Source of the DNA: a virus
Strand: one strand, 5' to 3'
Virus record (IMG/VR): IMGVR_UViG_3300007640_000075
Location: 1-39,927 of that record
DNA length: 39,927 nucleotides
The translations under genes were made by a program, and so were the position numbers. The notes below the pieces were generated by a model, which was given only the letters and a program-made list of their open reading frames with translations, was not told the origin of the DNA and did no database searches. Each line of letters starts with the position of its first letter. Position 1 is the stretch's first letter. Of the stretch, positions 1 to 8,976 are shown one piece after another.

Positions 1-42
1 CGCGGCGATCTCGTCAACGGCGGCATCGTACAGGCCGGGCAT
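1..42 (-). CDS. Start of a virion gene cut by the left edge (N-terminus only)
   Basis: An ATG at 42 follows a good ribosome site (GGAG, 5 nt upstream) just after the stop codon of the transglycosylase gene, and the 14 visible codons stay open to the window edge (MPGLYDAAVDEIAA). It is the next gene of the late operon. In related podoviruses the gene after the internal transglycosylase encodes a very large virion protein, and the right edge of this window holds the C-terminal part of such a protein on the same strand. I infer that both may belong to one gene. The two edges do not join in frame directly (42 complete codon bases meet a 2-base remainder), so sequence is missing between them. Confidence 0.6.
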   Translation of the reverse strand, partial: MPGLYDAAVDEIAA

Positions 43-51
43 GAAGGCTCC

Positions 52-3000
52 TCAGTACGGGATGGCGGGCGTCGGCGCGGCCGGGGCCGGCGTCGCCGTG
101 AACAGGCGCGTGAGCGTCCGGTTGTAGGCGTCCTGGATCTTCGCCTCGAACTCGGAGGATCGCGCCGGGTCGGATTGGATTGAGGCCCCGAACCGCTTAC
201 GCAGGGACGCGATGATCTCGTTCCGGGTCGGCCCGTCCGGCTTCGGGTCGCGCCCCGTGCCCAGCGCCGTGTAGTCGTTGAAAAACCGCATCGCCTGGGC
301 CGTGTTCGGCGGCTGGCCCTTGGCGGCCACGTGATTGTCGAGCAGCGTTTGCAGCGCGGCCTGTGGTACGTCTTCGAGCTTCTGGGCCGGCGCGAAGGAT
401 TGGCCGGGGTAGCCGACCGGCGGCAGCTCGTTCCGCTTGCGGAAAGCGTTCTGCTCGGCCGTGCCCTGCTCGAACAGGTATTGCGTCTTGCCGGTCCAGT
501 CGCCGCCGTTGATGGGCGTCATCAACTGCTGCACGGTCTCTTGGAATTCGGCCGGCTTCATCTCCCGCTTGTTCGCTTCCACGAACGCGGCGCGCGCGGT
601 CTCCACCCGCTGCATGAACAGGCCCGACCGCCGGTTGGCGTCCGCATCGTCCTTGTCGGGAAAGATCCCGGCGGCCTTGAGCGCGTTCTGAGCGATGGCG
701 GTCTGTGCCTGGATGCCGTCCCACTTCATGGCGTCGGCGGCCGTCGCCTTGCCGGCTGTCTTCTGCCGGTCGGAAAACTTCTCGTAATCGGCGCGCGACA
801 GCTTCGAGCGCCACGAGGTCAGGTCGAGATCGGCAAGCTTGTCGTCATCGAGCAGCGCCAGGGTGTGGTAGGCCTCCGGGTCCGTCTTGTCCCGGCGCTT
901 CTCTATCCGATCCTGCATCGCCGGCAGGGTGTCGGTGACGAACTTCGGGTCCTTCTCAAGCAGCGCGGCGTAGAGATCCGGGTCGAGATCGTCGGCCGAC
1001 CCTCCGCCCTGGACGTGCTGGATCGAGGCGGCGCGCAGCGTCTTGAGCGCGTTGCGCTGGCCCTGCTCCTGCGCCCGGATGGTGCGCTCGACGTAGGATT
1101 TTGCCGCCGCGAGCTTCACCGGGCTATCGAGGCGCGGGTCGGCCGCCACCGCCTCGCGGATGCCGGTCGCGTCGAAATCGGAGGTCAGGTCGATCGCGTT
1201 GCGCACGGCCGGCGGCAGGTTGACGGGCGAGCCGGACGGGCCGGGCTGCGGGGTCGCGCCGATGCCGGGCGAGGGCTGGCCGATCAGGTTGCGCGCGTCG
1301 GGCGTCAGCGGCGTAGGCAGGAATGAGCGCGCCACAGACTGGTTCGAGGGCGGGGACGCGAGCACGCGGGGCTGGACCGTATCGCCACCGCCGGCACCGG
1401 CCTGCATCGAGGGCGGCAGCGGCAGGCCGCCGATCGAGCCGGCGACCGCCTGGGAGCCCTGGCCCAGGGTCGGGATGCCGCCGCCCGCCCAGGACGGCAG
1501 CCCGCCCCAGGACCGCGGGTTGCCCGTGTCGAGGTGCAGGTGTCCCGACTTGCCCTCATAGAACCCGACCCCGGAGAACCCGATATCGCGCGCGGTCTGT
1601 AGGAACAGTTTCTTTTGGTCTGGGGATAGTTTCTGTATCTGGAAGTCGAACGCCTTGCCGTGGAGGTGCTGAGAATTGCCCACGTGCGGGTTGTCGTTCG
1701 GGTCGGACGCGCCGCGCCGCTTGCCCGACGTGCCGGGGCTGTCGTTCACGTCGTTGATCCCGACGCGGATGCCTGTCTTATCGTAAAACTGCTGTCCTAG
1801 AACGTCCGCCATCTGGGCGGCGCGCGCGTCGATCTGACGGCCGCCGCCGGTCGGGGCGAGCATGTCCTCCGGCTTGTAGAATTTGAGCGACCAGTTGTCG
1901 GCCGTCATCTTCTGCCCAGCAGGCGCGAGCCCGCCCATGCGGATCACGTTGGCCGCCGTGGGCTGGCCGCCGAAGCTCGCCACATCGCCGCCCGCGAGGT
2001 CGGCATACCGGGACATGACCTTGGGGATGTAGGCTTGCGTCTCTGCCGGCAGGCCGCTGAAATCGTTCGGCCCCTTGCGCTCGCGCAGCCACTTCTCCGC
2101 GACCGCGGGACCGGCGTTGTAGGCGGTCAGCGCGGCCGGGATGTCGCCGCCGAACCGCTGCAACTGATCGTGCAGGTAGGTCACGCCGTAGCGCGCGCCG
2201 ATCTCCGGGCGCTTGAGCTGCGCCTGCACCTCCGCATCCGACATCTGCGGCGTGATCAGGCCATCGTTCAGCCGGGCCGAGATCTCGCGCGCCGTGCCGG
2301 GCATGACCTGCAACAGCCCGGCCGCCCCCTTCGGTGACACCGCGTTCGGGTTGCCGCCGCTCTCCGGGCCGGATACCGCGGTGGCGAGCTGCGCCACGTC
2401 CACCCGGCCGACGCGGGGCGCGATCGGCGCGCCCGTGGTCGCCGCCTGGGCCAACCGCTGCACCATCGGGCCGGGCCGCCCGACATACTCAGCGCCGACC
2501 GCCGCGCCTTCCTGGCGCGCGCGCAGGGGTTCGAGGATCTTCTCGATTTTGACGTGATCAGCCCCGACGATCTGCGGTTTCAGCTTCTCGTACATCGCCG
2601 CGGCGGCGGTCGGGCTATCGACGCCGATCCGCTGGATTCGCGCGGTTTGCAGGTCTGACTTATACGCCGACATCGCGGCGTCGAGCACTTCCTTCGGCTG
2701 ACCGGTCGGGTTAGCCGCGATGGCCGCGAGCCCGATCTTCATCTGGGCGTCGGCAATCTTGTCATCGTTCGCGCCGTCGATCGCGGCCTGTTTCGTGGTG
2801 TCGAGCGTGGTCTTTGCAATCTCGACGGTCGCCTGTGTCTTCGCCTGGACTTCGCGCCGGGACAAGCTGTCGAGCGTCGCGTCCCGCGAGGCCGAGGCGA
2901 GCTTGTCGAATACGAGGCGCTGCTTCGGGTCCGTGAACTGGCCGGCAAGCTGATCGGTCACGCCCTTGTAGAAGTCGGCCCCGCGCTTTGCCGACCCGTC

Positions 3001-3291
3001 GATGTTGACGCCCTGGCGCGCCTGCTCCTGCGCCGAGAAATCGCGGAGCTGATCCTGCAACTGGTTCGAGGCGTTGAGGATCTTGCCGGCGTCCCCGATC
3101 TCCTTCTGCCGCAGCGCTTCGGCCGAAAACACGTCGGCGCTGTTGCCGATCGTGTTGCCGACGCCCTGAATCGCCCGGCCGATGCCCGCGCCGAATGCTT
3201 CCGGCGTTGCGCCGCTCGCGTCCTGCTGCTGATTGGGCGCGCGCTCCGTGCGGATCGTGTTGTTGTTCTGGACCGGGACAGCAATCGCCAT
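52..3291 (-). CDS. Internal virion protein: lytic transglycosylase plus M15-type peptidase
   Basis: This 1079-aa protein probably belongs to the ejection apparatus and opens the peptidoglycan during DNA entry. Residues about 298-430 form a soluble lytic transglycosylase (SLT) domain: the catalytic Glu is E310 in GPESGGNPNAVSPKGAAGL, followed by the GLLQVMP and AYNAGPA signatures. Residues about 465-597 look like an M15A D-Ala-D-Ala peptidase: S540-x-H542-x2-G545-x-A547-x-D549 gives two zinc ligands and H584-L-H586 the third. Residues 30-270 are helical and Ala/Gln-rich, and the last 450 residues are helical without a recognised domain. It lies 10 nt downstream of the gp14-like gene and just upstream of the truncated left-edge gene. 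SLT domains are common in internal virion proteins; the second wall-hydrolase domain is less usual. Confidence 0.88.
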   Translation of the reverse strand: MAIAVPVQNNNTIRTERAPNQQQDASGATPEAFGAGIGRAIQGVGNTIGNSADVFSAEALRQKEIGDAGKILNASNQLQDQLRDFSAQEQARQGVNIDGSAKRGADFYKGVTDQLAGQFTDPKQRLVFDKLASASRDATLDSLSRREVQAKTQATVEIAKTTLDTTKQAAIDGANDDKIADAQMKIGLAAIAANPTGQPKEVLDAAMSAYKSDLQTARIQRIGVDSPTAAAAMYEKLKPQIVGADHVKIEKILEPLRARQEGAAVGAEYVGRPGPMVQRLAQAATTGAPIAPRVGRVDVAQLATAVSGPESGGNPNAVSPKGAAGLLQVMPGTAREISARLNDGLITPQMSDAEVQAQLKRPEIGARYGVTYLHDQLQRFGGDIPAALTAYNAGPAVAEKWLRERKGPNDFSGLPAETQAYIPKVMSRYADLAGGDVASFGGQPTAANVIRMGGLAPAGQKMTADNWSLKFYKPEDMLAPTGGGRQIDARAAQMADVLGQQFYDKTGIRVGINDVNDSPGTSGKRRGASDPNDNPHVGNSQHLHGKAFDFQIQKLSPDQKKLFLQTARDIGFSGVGFYEGKSGHLHLDTGNPRSWGGLPSWAGGGIPTLGQGSQAVAGSIGGLPLPPSMQAGAGGGDTVQPRVLASPPSNQSVARSFLPTPLTPDARNLIGQPSPGIGATPQPGPSGSPVNLPPAVRNAIDLTSDFDATGIREAVAADPRLDSPVKLAAAKSYVERTIRAQEQGQRNALKTLRAASIQHVQGGGSADDLDPDLYAALLEKDPKFVTDTLPAMQDRIEKRRDKTDPEAYHTLALLDDDKLADLDLTSWRSKLSRADYEKFSDRQKTAGKATAADAMKWDGIQAQTAIAQNALKAAGIFPDKDDADANRRSGLFMQRVETARAAFVEANKREMKPAEFQETVQQLMTPINGGDWTGKTQYLFEQGTAEQNAFRKRNELPPVGYPGQSFAPAQKLEDVPQAALQTLLDNHVAAKGQPPNTAQAMRFFNDYTALGTGRDPKPDGPTRNEIIASLRKRFGASIQSDPARSSEFEAKIQDAYNRTLTRLFTATPAPAAPTPAIPY

Positions 3292-3301
3292 GTGCTCAGC
3301 C

Positions 3302-3814
3302 CTACTTCATCTTGTACCAGTTCGACGCGACCGAGGTTGCGCCGGACAGGAGCGACCCGAATGCGCCGATGTTGCCTGCCGCCGCGGCGTTGTTGCCCTG
3401 CTGCTGCTTGAGCGTGGCGCTCGCGTTCTGGTTCATGGCCTGAGCCTCGTACCCGGCCGCCTCGCGCTGCGCGTTCACGCCGATCGTCTTGGCGTCGAGC
3501 GTGCCGAACTGCGCCATGTCGCCCATGACATCGAGCGGCGAGCCGAAGTTGCCTTCGACCCCGCGCGAGGCATAGGACGCCCGCGCCCGGCCGAGCGCGT
3601 CGGCGTTCTTGCGCATCTGCGTCTGCTGATCGGCTTGGCCGCGCTCGACTGCATCGCGCGCCTGACGCTGCGACAGGATGGCGTTGTTCCGATCGACCGC
3701 GGCCTGATAGTCGGCCGCCGACTTCTGCGCCTGCCCTTGCTGGATCGAGCCCGCGGCGGAAACGCCAGCGCCCGCGATGCCGGCGACCAGCGATAGCGTA
3801 GCAAGCTCACACAA
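3302..3814 (-). CDS. gp14-like internal virion (core) protein
   Basis: This 170-aa protein has a hydrophobic Ala/Gly-rich N-terminus (residues 5-25, LSLVAGIAGAGVSAAGS) followed by a long Gln/Ala-rich helical region with conserved-looking NNAILSQRQARDAVERG and GSPLDVMGD stretches. This is the usual appearance of the T7 gp14-like core protein in podoviruses: a membrane-active N-terminus that may form part of the ejection channel. It sits between the gp13-like gene and the transglycosylase, matching the order of internal virion genes in T7-like and Bcep22-like phages. The assignment rests on sequence character and position, not on a catalytic motif. Confidence 0.7.
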   Translation of the reverse strand: MCELATLSLVAGIAGAGVSAAGSIQQGQAQKSAADYQAAVDRNNAILSQRQARDAVERGQADQQTQMRKNADALGRARASYASRGVEGNFGSPLDVMGDMAQFGTLDAKTIGVNAQREAAGYEAQAMNQNASATLKQQQGNNAAAAGNIGAFGSLLSGATSVASNWYKMK

Positions 3815-3823
3815 CGGGGCCTC

Positions 3824-4309
3824 CTATGATCTTAGGTCGAAGCGGTGGAAAGGCCGCCGTAGAATCCCGTACGGCACGGGAGCATGGACAGTAAACCCGA
3901 GCCACTTCAACCACCGGATGGTGGTCGATGCGCGGGCGTCCACGTAGTTTTCGAGCCATGGATACGCCGCGCGAACCTGCGGCATCTTCTCGACACAGTA
4001 GCGCAGGAACGCGGCCGGGTGCCGCTCAAGCTCGTCCGCGCCGAGCAACCACGGCGAGCGTCGCCCAGTCATGCTGGCATGCGACACACCGCCGACGAAC
4101 ACCACCCGGCCGCCGATCAGGCCTGCCCAGCAGTGTTCCGATTGCTCGACGCAGCGCGTGATCGCGTCGAGCGGCCGAGACCCGGAGGTGGCCGCGATCT
4201 CACGCCGATCCGTCGCCCGCAGCGTCATCGCCAGCGGCAGCGCGTCGTCCGCCCTGGCCCTCCTTACCGTCAGAGAATTTCGGTCGCTCCGTATCGCCAC
4301 CCGTCTCAA
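3824..4309 (-). CDS. gp13-like internal virion protein with acetyltransferase-like fold
   Basis: The protein (161 aa from TTG at 4309) resembles the T7 gp13 family (DUF2833), which has a GNAT-like fold and is involved in virion assembly. Visible family signs are VRRARADDALPLAMTLRATD near the N-terminus, a central WAGLIGGRVVFVGGV strand pair and the C-terminal RWLKWLGF. The reading frame overlaps the 3' end of the tail nozzle gene by about 100 nt. The start is uncertain: a GTG at 4300 has a GGAG box about 10 nt upstream and may be preferred. It sits in the cluster of internal virion genes, which supports a structural role rather than a metabolic acetyltransferase. Confidence 0.7.
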   Translation of the reverse strand: MRRVAIRSDRNSLTVRRARADDALPLAMTLRATDRREIAATSGSRPLDAITRCVEQSEHCWAGLIGGRVVFVGGVSHASMTGRRSPWLLGADELERHPAAFLRYCVEKMPQVRAAYPWLENYVDARASTTIRWLKWLGFTVHAPVPYGILRRPFHRFDLRS

Positions 4310-6416
4310 ACTCCGGTGATACGGCGAGCACGGTCGCCGGCAGAAGGCCGGTCGTGATGCTCACCCGGCCCTGGTTATTCCAGTCCCCCGTGAACCGTGC
4401 CTCGAACGCGCCCGTAAACAGGCCGTTGACCAGCTTCTCGCCGAACTCGGGGATCGGTACGTGCTCGAAAGCATACCCGTTATCGGCCGGGCCGTAATGC
4501 AGGTCTATGGTCTTATCGACGTGAATTATGATCTTGGTGACGTTGCGCAATTCGCCGTTCAACTGCGGAGCGCCCACGTCCAGATCGAGCGTGGTCAACA
4601 CGCTGTCGTACGGCAGGCCGATGCAAACCTTACCGGCCGCGAACGGTAGCTGAACCGCGCCGCCTCGCACCACGAGCCCTTCGACCTTCCGACCGTCCGC
4701 GACACCCGCCACCGTACGGCCTTCGAGGTGCCCCAGCCCCGTCACCTGGGCGGACGCCGCGCCGTCGCGCGACAAACCGGCATCCACGAAAAACGCATCG
4801 CTCGCGCTATTTATCCGCCGGGACCGCTGCCGCTCGACATACCGGCGCGTCGCCCCGCCTACCTGCCGGCGCACGGCCGCGTAGACGACATCCTCTTGAT
4901 CTTCCGCGACCACGCAAACGCTCTCGAACTCGCCGTCCGTAGTGAACTCGGACCAGCCCAAGACTTCCTGATCTTTCAGGTACGTACACGCCAGCATCGA
5001 GCCGTTGGACAACACGAAGTATAGGCACGAGAACGGCACGTTGGCGAACGCCATTTGCGTGATGGTCGCGCCCTCGATCAGGTGCCGGGCCAACAACGAC
5101 ATATCGATGCCGCGATACTTGTTCGTGCCGAAGTCGTAGGCGACGTTGCGGACCATCTGTCCCTTGGCCTGGACGAACACCACGTCATCGAGCACGAGCA
5201 TCGGCGCGATGTTCTCCGCGCACCCGAACGCCGACTGCTGCTTGGCGTCGATCGTCGTCGGCGCGATCGTGCCGCTGTCGTCGCCCCGGATGCGGAACTC
5301 GCCCGAGATCGTGAACGCCAGGAGATCTTCTGCCGGCACGAAGAACAACACGTCCTGCCGCTGCCTGGAAGCGAGCGCGAAGACGATGGCGTCGCTCGCC
5401 TTCGATGGGAACGTGCTGTCGAAATTGTTCAGGTCGCCGGCCTGGGACATGTCGATCCGGTTCGGCTTGATCGAGGGGCCGCCGAATACCGTGCGCTGCT
5501 GGTAGATAGTCGAGGCGCGCGGATACTGGCCCGCGCCGACGAACGGGGACTGCGCTTTTGCCGGCCCTTGCGCCGTATCGGGCGTCGCGTTCAGATCGCG
5601 CCAGTAGACCAGCCCGTCGCCTTCCGGCGGCTGGCCCGCGTCCACGATGCCGACGAGCCCGAACAGCGCGCCCTTCGTCGTCTTGTAGACGCGATAACTG
5701 GACACGCCGGGGATCTTCACGAACCCGACATCGTTCGCGAACCCGCGCAGGAAGAGATCGTTGTTGACCGTCACGTAGAAGTTCGGCGCGGTCTCTCGCC
5801 CGGTCGCCGCGTCAACGCTCGTGACAGTGTAGGTACTGTCATAGGGGTAGGCGAATTCTGTCGGGTAAGGGTCTCCGTTCGCGTCCTTGCCGGTCTCAAG
5901 TGCCCGCGTGATCGTGCGACCCACGAGGTAGGCCGGGCTGTCCACACCAGGGGCGGTCGCGTAGGCTGAGAAGCGCCAGTCATCGAGCGCGAACCGGGAG
6001 AGTTTGTAGGGCGGGAAGTTGACGTGCGTGATCGTCAGCACGTCGTTGGTCTGCTGGAATACCAGGGCGGGAACATCGTCCGCGCCGTATGGCGTCGGCA
6101 GGACGTATCGGCCAGACGCGCCGCCGCCCGCGATGTATGCGCCGCGTCGGATCACGGCCATATAGCGGTGCCCGAATTCAAGCACGCAGGTATCCCGGCC
6201 CGACAGGGTAAATTCTACCAGCCGGACAGTTGTCCCTTCGTTCGTGGCCGCGCCGATGAACTCGAATCCAGCCCGGTTCGATACGCCGCCGAACGGCAAA
6301 ATCTGCCAGTTCTTGAGCCGAGCCGCGCCGGCTTGATACTTCGCGAGATCGACGCGCGCATGCAGCTTCGGGTCAAGCTCGCCCGCAGTGAACGACGGCT
6401 GGATGCGCTTCGCCAT
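4200..6416 (-). CDS. Tail nozzle protein, gp12-like (tail tubular protein B type)
   Basis: At 738 aa this matches the large tail-tube/nozzle protein of short-tailed phages. The N-terminus has the familiar opening QPSFTAGELDPKLHARVDLAKYQ, followed by a segment (residues 30-150) with NRAGFEFIG, FGHRYMAVI and VLTITHVNFPPYKLSR that recurs in this family. The rest is beta-rich without enzymatic motifs. It follows the adaptor gene (6640-8157) with one small gene between, the expected gp11-gp12 order. Its stop overlaps the gp13-like frame by about 100 nt, and its start shares one base with the preceding stop (TGATG), suggesting translational coupling. Confidence 0.82.
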   Translation of the reverse strand: MAKRIQPSFTAGELDPKLHARVDLAKYQAGAARLKNWQILPFGGVSNRAGFEFIGAATNEGTTVRLVEFTLSGRDTCVLEFGHRYMAVIRRGAYIAGGGASGRYVLPTPYGADDVPALVFQQTNDVLTITHVNFPPYKLSRFALDDWRFSAYATAPGVDSPAYLVGRTITRALETGKDANGDPYPTEFAYPYDSTYTVTSVDAATGRETAPNFYVTVNNDLFLRGFANDVGFVKIPGVSSYRVYKTTKGALFGLVGIVDAGQPPEGDGLVYWRDLNATPDTAQGPAKAQSPFVGAGQYPRASTIYQQRTVFGGPSIKPNRIDMSQAGDLNNFDSTFPSKASDAIVFALASRQRQDVLFFVPAEDLLAFTISGEFRIRGDDSGTIAPTTIDAKQQSAFGCAENIAPMLVLDDVVFVQAKGQMVRNVAYDFGTNKYRGIDMSLLARHLIEGATITQMAFANVPFSCLYFVLSNGSMLACTYLKDQEVLGWSEFTTDGEFESVCVVAEDQEDVVYAAVRRQVGGATRRYVERQRSRRINSASDAFFVDAGLSRDGAASAQVTGLGHLEGRTVAGVADGRKVEGLVVRGGAVQLPFAAGKVCIGLPYDSVLTTLDLDVGAPQLNGELRNVTKIIIHVDKTIDLHYGPADNGYAFEHVPIPEFGEKLVNGLFTGAFEARFTGDWNNQGRVSITTGLLPATVLAVSPEFETGGDTERPKFSDGKEGQGGRRAAAGDDAAGDGSA

Positions 6417-6643
6417 CAGCCGTTGCCCCCGTCTTCCTGGATGACGGCCAATCGGGCGAGCTGATATTCAACCCACCCACCTTTGCCCGTTCCGATGCAA
6501 AGCACGTTATCGACAAGGTTGATGAATATCCCGCCCTCCGGCAAGAATGACTTGCTCGACTTGCTCTTGTTTGGTCTCAAGCCCTCGGTGTATGACACCA
6601 TCGCTCGCGGGGCTCCCATGTGGATGTAACCGCGAGCCATCAA
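6416..6643 (-). CDS. Small protein between tail adaptor and nozzle genes
   Basis: I do not recognise this 75-aa protein. The ATG at 6643 overlaps the end of the adaptor gene by 4 nt, and its stop overlaps the nozzle start by one base, so it is embedded in a tightly coupled string. The N-terminus MMARGYIHMGAPRAMVSY is followed by KSKSSKSFLPEGG and a C-terminal half with IFINLVDNVLCIGTG. No signal peptide or transmembrane helix is visible. Position suggests a minor tail or assembly protein. Confidence 0.65.
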   Translation of the reverse strand: MMARGYIHMGAPRAMVSYTEGLRPNKSKSSKSFLPEGGIFINLVDNVLCIGTGKGGWVEYQLARLAVIQEDGGNG

Positions 6644-8157
6644 TTGTCCTCCTGAATATCGTAATCTGCCTCAATGACTTCTTGCGACGGGTCATCTATG
6701 ACGAGCGTTCCATCGCGCTCGATGCGCCCGCCCGTGCTCTCGACCCAGAAATCGGACGAGGACAGAAGTTGCGGCGTCGGCTCGATGGGAGCGGTCAAGC
6801 CGGGAATGTAGGCCGGCAGGATCGCGGAGCCGGGCCCGGGGCCGGTAATCATCGGCGGTGTTGGGTTGACCGCCCCGGAGCCCGGAAGGCTGCCCCATGG
6901 CCCGCCCTGCCGATCCCAGGCGTACGCGCCGTGGTAGCGCTCCCGGTCCTCGCGCGTGAGCGACGGCACGCCGCGCACCGCCAGCCATTCGGGCACCCGC
7001 TCGTCAAGCTCGTCGCCGGCCTCGTTCGCCGCGTCGGCGCGGGCCTTGTCGCGCAGCGCCTTGGCGACGCCGCGCAGGTACACTGCCGCGTCGTTCTTGC
7101 CCGTGACCGGGAGCGCGATCATCGCGGCCAGCTCGTGGGCGAGCAGCGCCGTGAACTCGGAATCGTACGCGGCCGGGTCTACGTCCCAACGGGTATAGAT
7201 CAGCGTTTGCAGCGGCTTGTTGCAGAGGATGAACCGGCCCGCGACTTGGAAGCGCGCGTCGTAATCGGTCGGGTAGCGCTTGGCGAACCCGCGCACCGCC
7301 GCGCAGTTGTCGGGATAGGCGTAGGCGTAGCGCCACCCGGTCATTACGGCCGGGCCGTTCGAGGGCACGGCCTGAACGTAGGTCCGCGCGAACGGCCAAT
7401 CGACGGAGCGCAGGGCTGCCCGCAGCGCGATCGAGTAGTACCGGCGGACGGCATTGGCCTGCTTCGTCCGCTCCCCGAACGATACGATCGCGTCCTGCCC
7501 GATCAGGCCGAGCGCGAGATTGGCGATCTCGATCGGCACGGAGTTGGCCGGCAGGGGATCGGCGCGTGGGTCGCTCTCGCCATCGTCGTCCGTCTCGCTG
7601 CTCGCCGCCGTCGCTGCGGCGCGCTTGCCGGCGTCCTCGGCCAGCTTCCGCATGCCCATCATCAGATCGGCCTTGCCCGTGATCGGCATGGCGAGATGTG
7701 CGGCCAGCGTCAGAGACGCGAACTCCACGAAATCGGATGGGAATTCTGTCGGGTCGCTGATGAACAGCGTGCAAGCAATGTAGGCGGCCTGTTCGTTCGT
7801 GTAGACCGCGAGTTGACCCACCGACCCATCCGGCGTGCGCATGACACGAAACCGGACGGGGGCCTCGGTGCGGTCGGTCCTGGCGATGTAGCGGATCGCC
7901 TCGACGCCCTGCGGGTATTCGTAGGCGTATTTCCAGTTCGGCAGCGCCGCGCCCGGGATAAGCGGGCTCGCGACATACCGGCGCGCGAATTGCCAGTCGA
8001 ACGCCCGGAAGCATTCGCGCATGGCGATCTCATAAAACCGGCGGCAGTTCACGGCCTCGGGCGTGTCCCCGAGTATTCCCGTATCGTCGCCCGTGACAGG
8101 GCGCTGGCGCAGATGCGCGAGCGCCATATTGCACAGGTCAACCAACGTCGTCGGCAT
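6640..8157 (-). CDS. Tail adaptor (gp11-like) with two tandem adaptor domains
   Basis: This 505-aa protein contains two copies of the approximately 180-residue tail tubular A/gp11-like adaptor that normally forms the ring between portal and tail nozzle. Copy 1 spans about residues 4-178 and copy 2 about 207-375. Matching motifs are FDWQFARRYV (53) and VDWPFARTYV (252), WKYAYEYP (75) and WRYAYAYP (275), and LAAHLAMPITGKADL (151) and LAAMIALPVTGKNDA (343). A linker rich in Asp, Glu and Ser (185-204) joins them, and residues 400-505 form a Pro/Gly-rich tail ending in an acidic segment. T7 gp11 is about 196 aa, so this is a duplication or fusion within one reading frame. A terminator-like hairpin lies just upstream. 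Confidence 0.85.
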   Translation of the reverse strand: MPTTLVDLCNMALAHLRQRPVTGDDTGILGDTPEAVNCRRFYEIAMRECFRAFDWQFARRYVASPLIPGAALPNWKYAYEYPQGVEAIRYIARTDRTEAPVRFRVMRTPDGSVGQLAVYTNEQAAYIACTLFISDPTEFPSDFVEFASLTLAAHLAMPITGKADLMMGMRKLAEDAGKRAAATAASSETDDDGESDPRADPLPANSVPIEIANLALGLIGQDAIVSFGERTKQANAVRRYYSIALRAALRSVDWPFARTYVQAVPSNGPAVMTGWRYAYAYPDNCAAVRGFAKRYPTDYDARFQVAGRFILCNKPLQTLIYTRWDVDPAAYDSEFTALLAHELAAMIALPVTGKNDAAVYLRGVAKALRDKARADAANEAGDELDERVPEWLAVRGVPSLTREDRERYHGAYAWDRQGGPWGSLPGSGAVNPTPPMITGPGPGSAILPAYIPGLTAPIEPTPQLLSSSDFWVESTGGRIERDGTLVIDDPSQEVIEADYDIQEDN

Positions 8158-8167
8158 GAGACCTCAC

Positions 8168-8195
8168 ACAAAAACGGGGCCGCGAATGCCCCGTT
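8168..8195 (-). terminator. Rho-independent terminator between head and tail genes
   Basis: On the minus strand AACGGGGC and GCCCCGTT form an 8-bp stem with a 7-nt loop (ATTCGCG), followed by TTTTTGTG. It lies in the 61-bp gap between the 238-aa gene and the adaptor gene, so it would attenuate transcription passing from the capsid genes into the tail genes. Confidence 0.75.
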
Positions 8196-8218
8196 ATGCA
8201 CCAACTGTTCAGATCAGG

Positions 8219-8935
8219 CTATGCCGCGCGGCGGCGGTTATCCTCTGCAATATAGCCCTTGAACCGGCGGATCGCCTCGTCCGGACCAACCTCGTCATAG
8301 AGCGACTTCGGCACGAACCACGAGGCGGCCGGGCCGGTGTATCCGCGGATGATGTCGCCGGGATTGCGGATTGTGTCGTCGTGGTAGCCGGCCGCCACCA
8401 CAACGATGTCTTCCTCTTCGAGGCCAGGATAGGTCCGCGCCTGGACCGGAGCGCCGCGCGAATCCGTGCCCCACAGGGCACCCGTGCCGCCCGTGATGTC
8501 ACCGATGCCCGAGCCGCCGCCGTTGCCCGCGGGCATGGGCTGCGTCGAGGGCGCGGAGGTGACGCCGGCCGGAAGCGGGCGGGTCAGGCGCGGATCGAAC
8601 GCCGCGCCGGGTCCGGCGGCCGTCACGTCCTTGTTCTCGTCGGGGGCCGGGCCGGTCGCGCCGGCCATCCCGGCCTGTAGCGTCTTGATCAGCCGGTCTT
8701 GAGCGTCGAGCCGGGCGAGGAGCGCCTTAGGGTCTAGACTCTCAGCGTCAGCGGCCGGAGAATTGCCGTCAGCCCGCGCCTGGGCCGACGCCTCGGTCTG
8801 ATCGCCGCCGGCCGTCTGGCCGCCCTTGGCGTCGGTCTCGGCCTTCGCCTTGTCGGCCTTCTCCTTCTCGGCCGCCGCCTGATCGTCGCGGGCCTTCTGC
8901 GCCTTGGCGCGGGCCTCGTCCGCTGCGTTCGCCAT
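8219..8935 (-). CDS. Unrecognised protein between capsid cement and tail adaptor genes
   Basis: The 238-aa protein starts at the ATG at 8935 (GGAG 8 nt upstream), in preference to the in-frame GTG at 8944. Residues 1-60 are a charged Ala/Lys/Glu/Asp-rich segment likely to form a coiled coil or remain disordered. The middle is Gly/Pro-rich, and the C-terminal 75 residues look folded (RTYPGLEEEDIVVVAAGYHDD, then GPAASWFVPKSLYDEVGPDEA). Similar charged-tail proteins occur next to capsid genes in BPP-1-like phages, but I cannot name the family. A minor head protein is plausible. Confidence 0.6.
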   Translation of the reverse strand: MANAADEARAKAQKARDDQAAAEKEKADKAKAETDAKGGQTAGGDQTEASAQARADGNSPAADAESLDPKALLARLDAQDRLIKTLQAGMAGATGPAPDENKDVTAAGPGAAFDPRLTRPLPAGVTSAPSTQPMPAGNGGGSGIGDITGGTGALWGTDSRGAPVQARTYPGLEEEDIVVVAAGYHDDTIRNPGDIIRGYTGPAASWFVPKSLYDEVGPDEAIRRFKGYIAEDNRRRAA

Positions 8936-8976
8936 GTCCTGCACTCCTGAGTGTTGCGCGACGGGTGGGCCGGCGC

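Noticed and set aside
331-1326. 331-aa plus-strand open frame
   Set aside because: It is fully antisense to the transglycosylase/peptidase gene, whose frame has recognisable domains; long antisense frames are common at this GC content.
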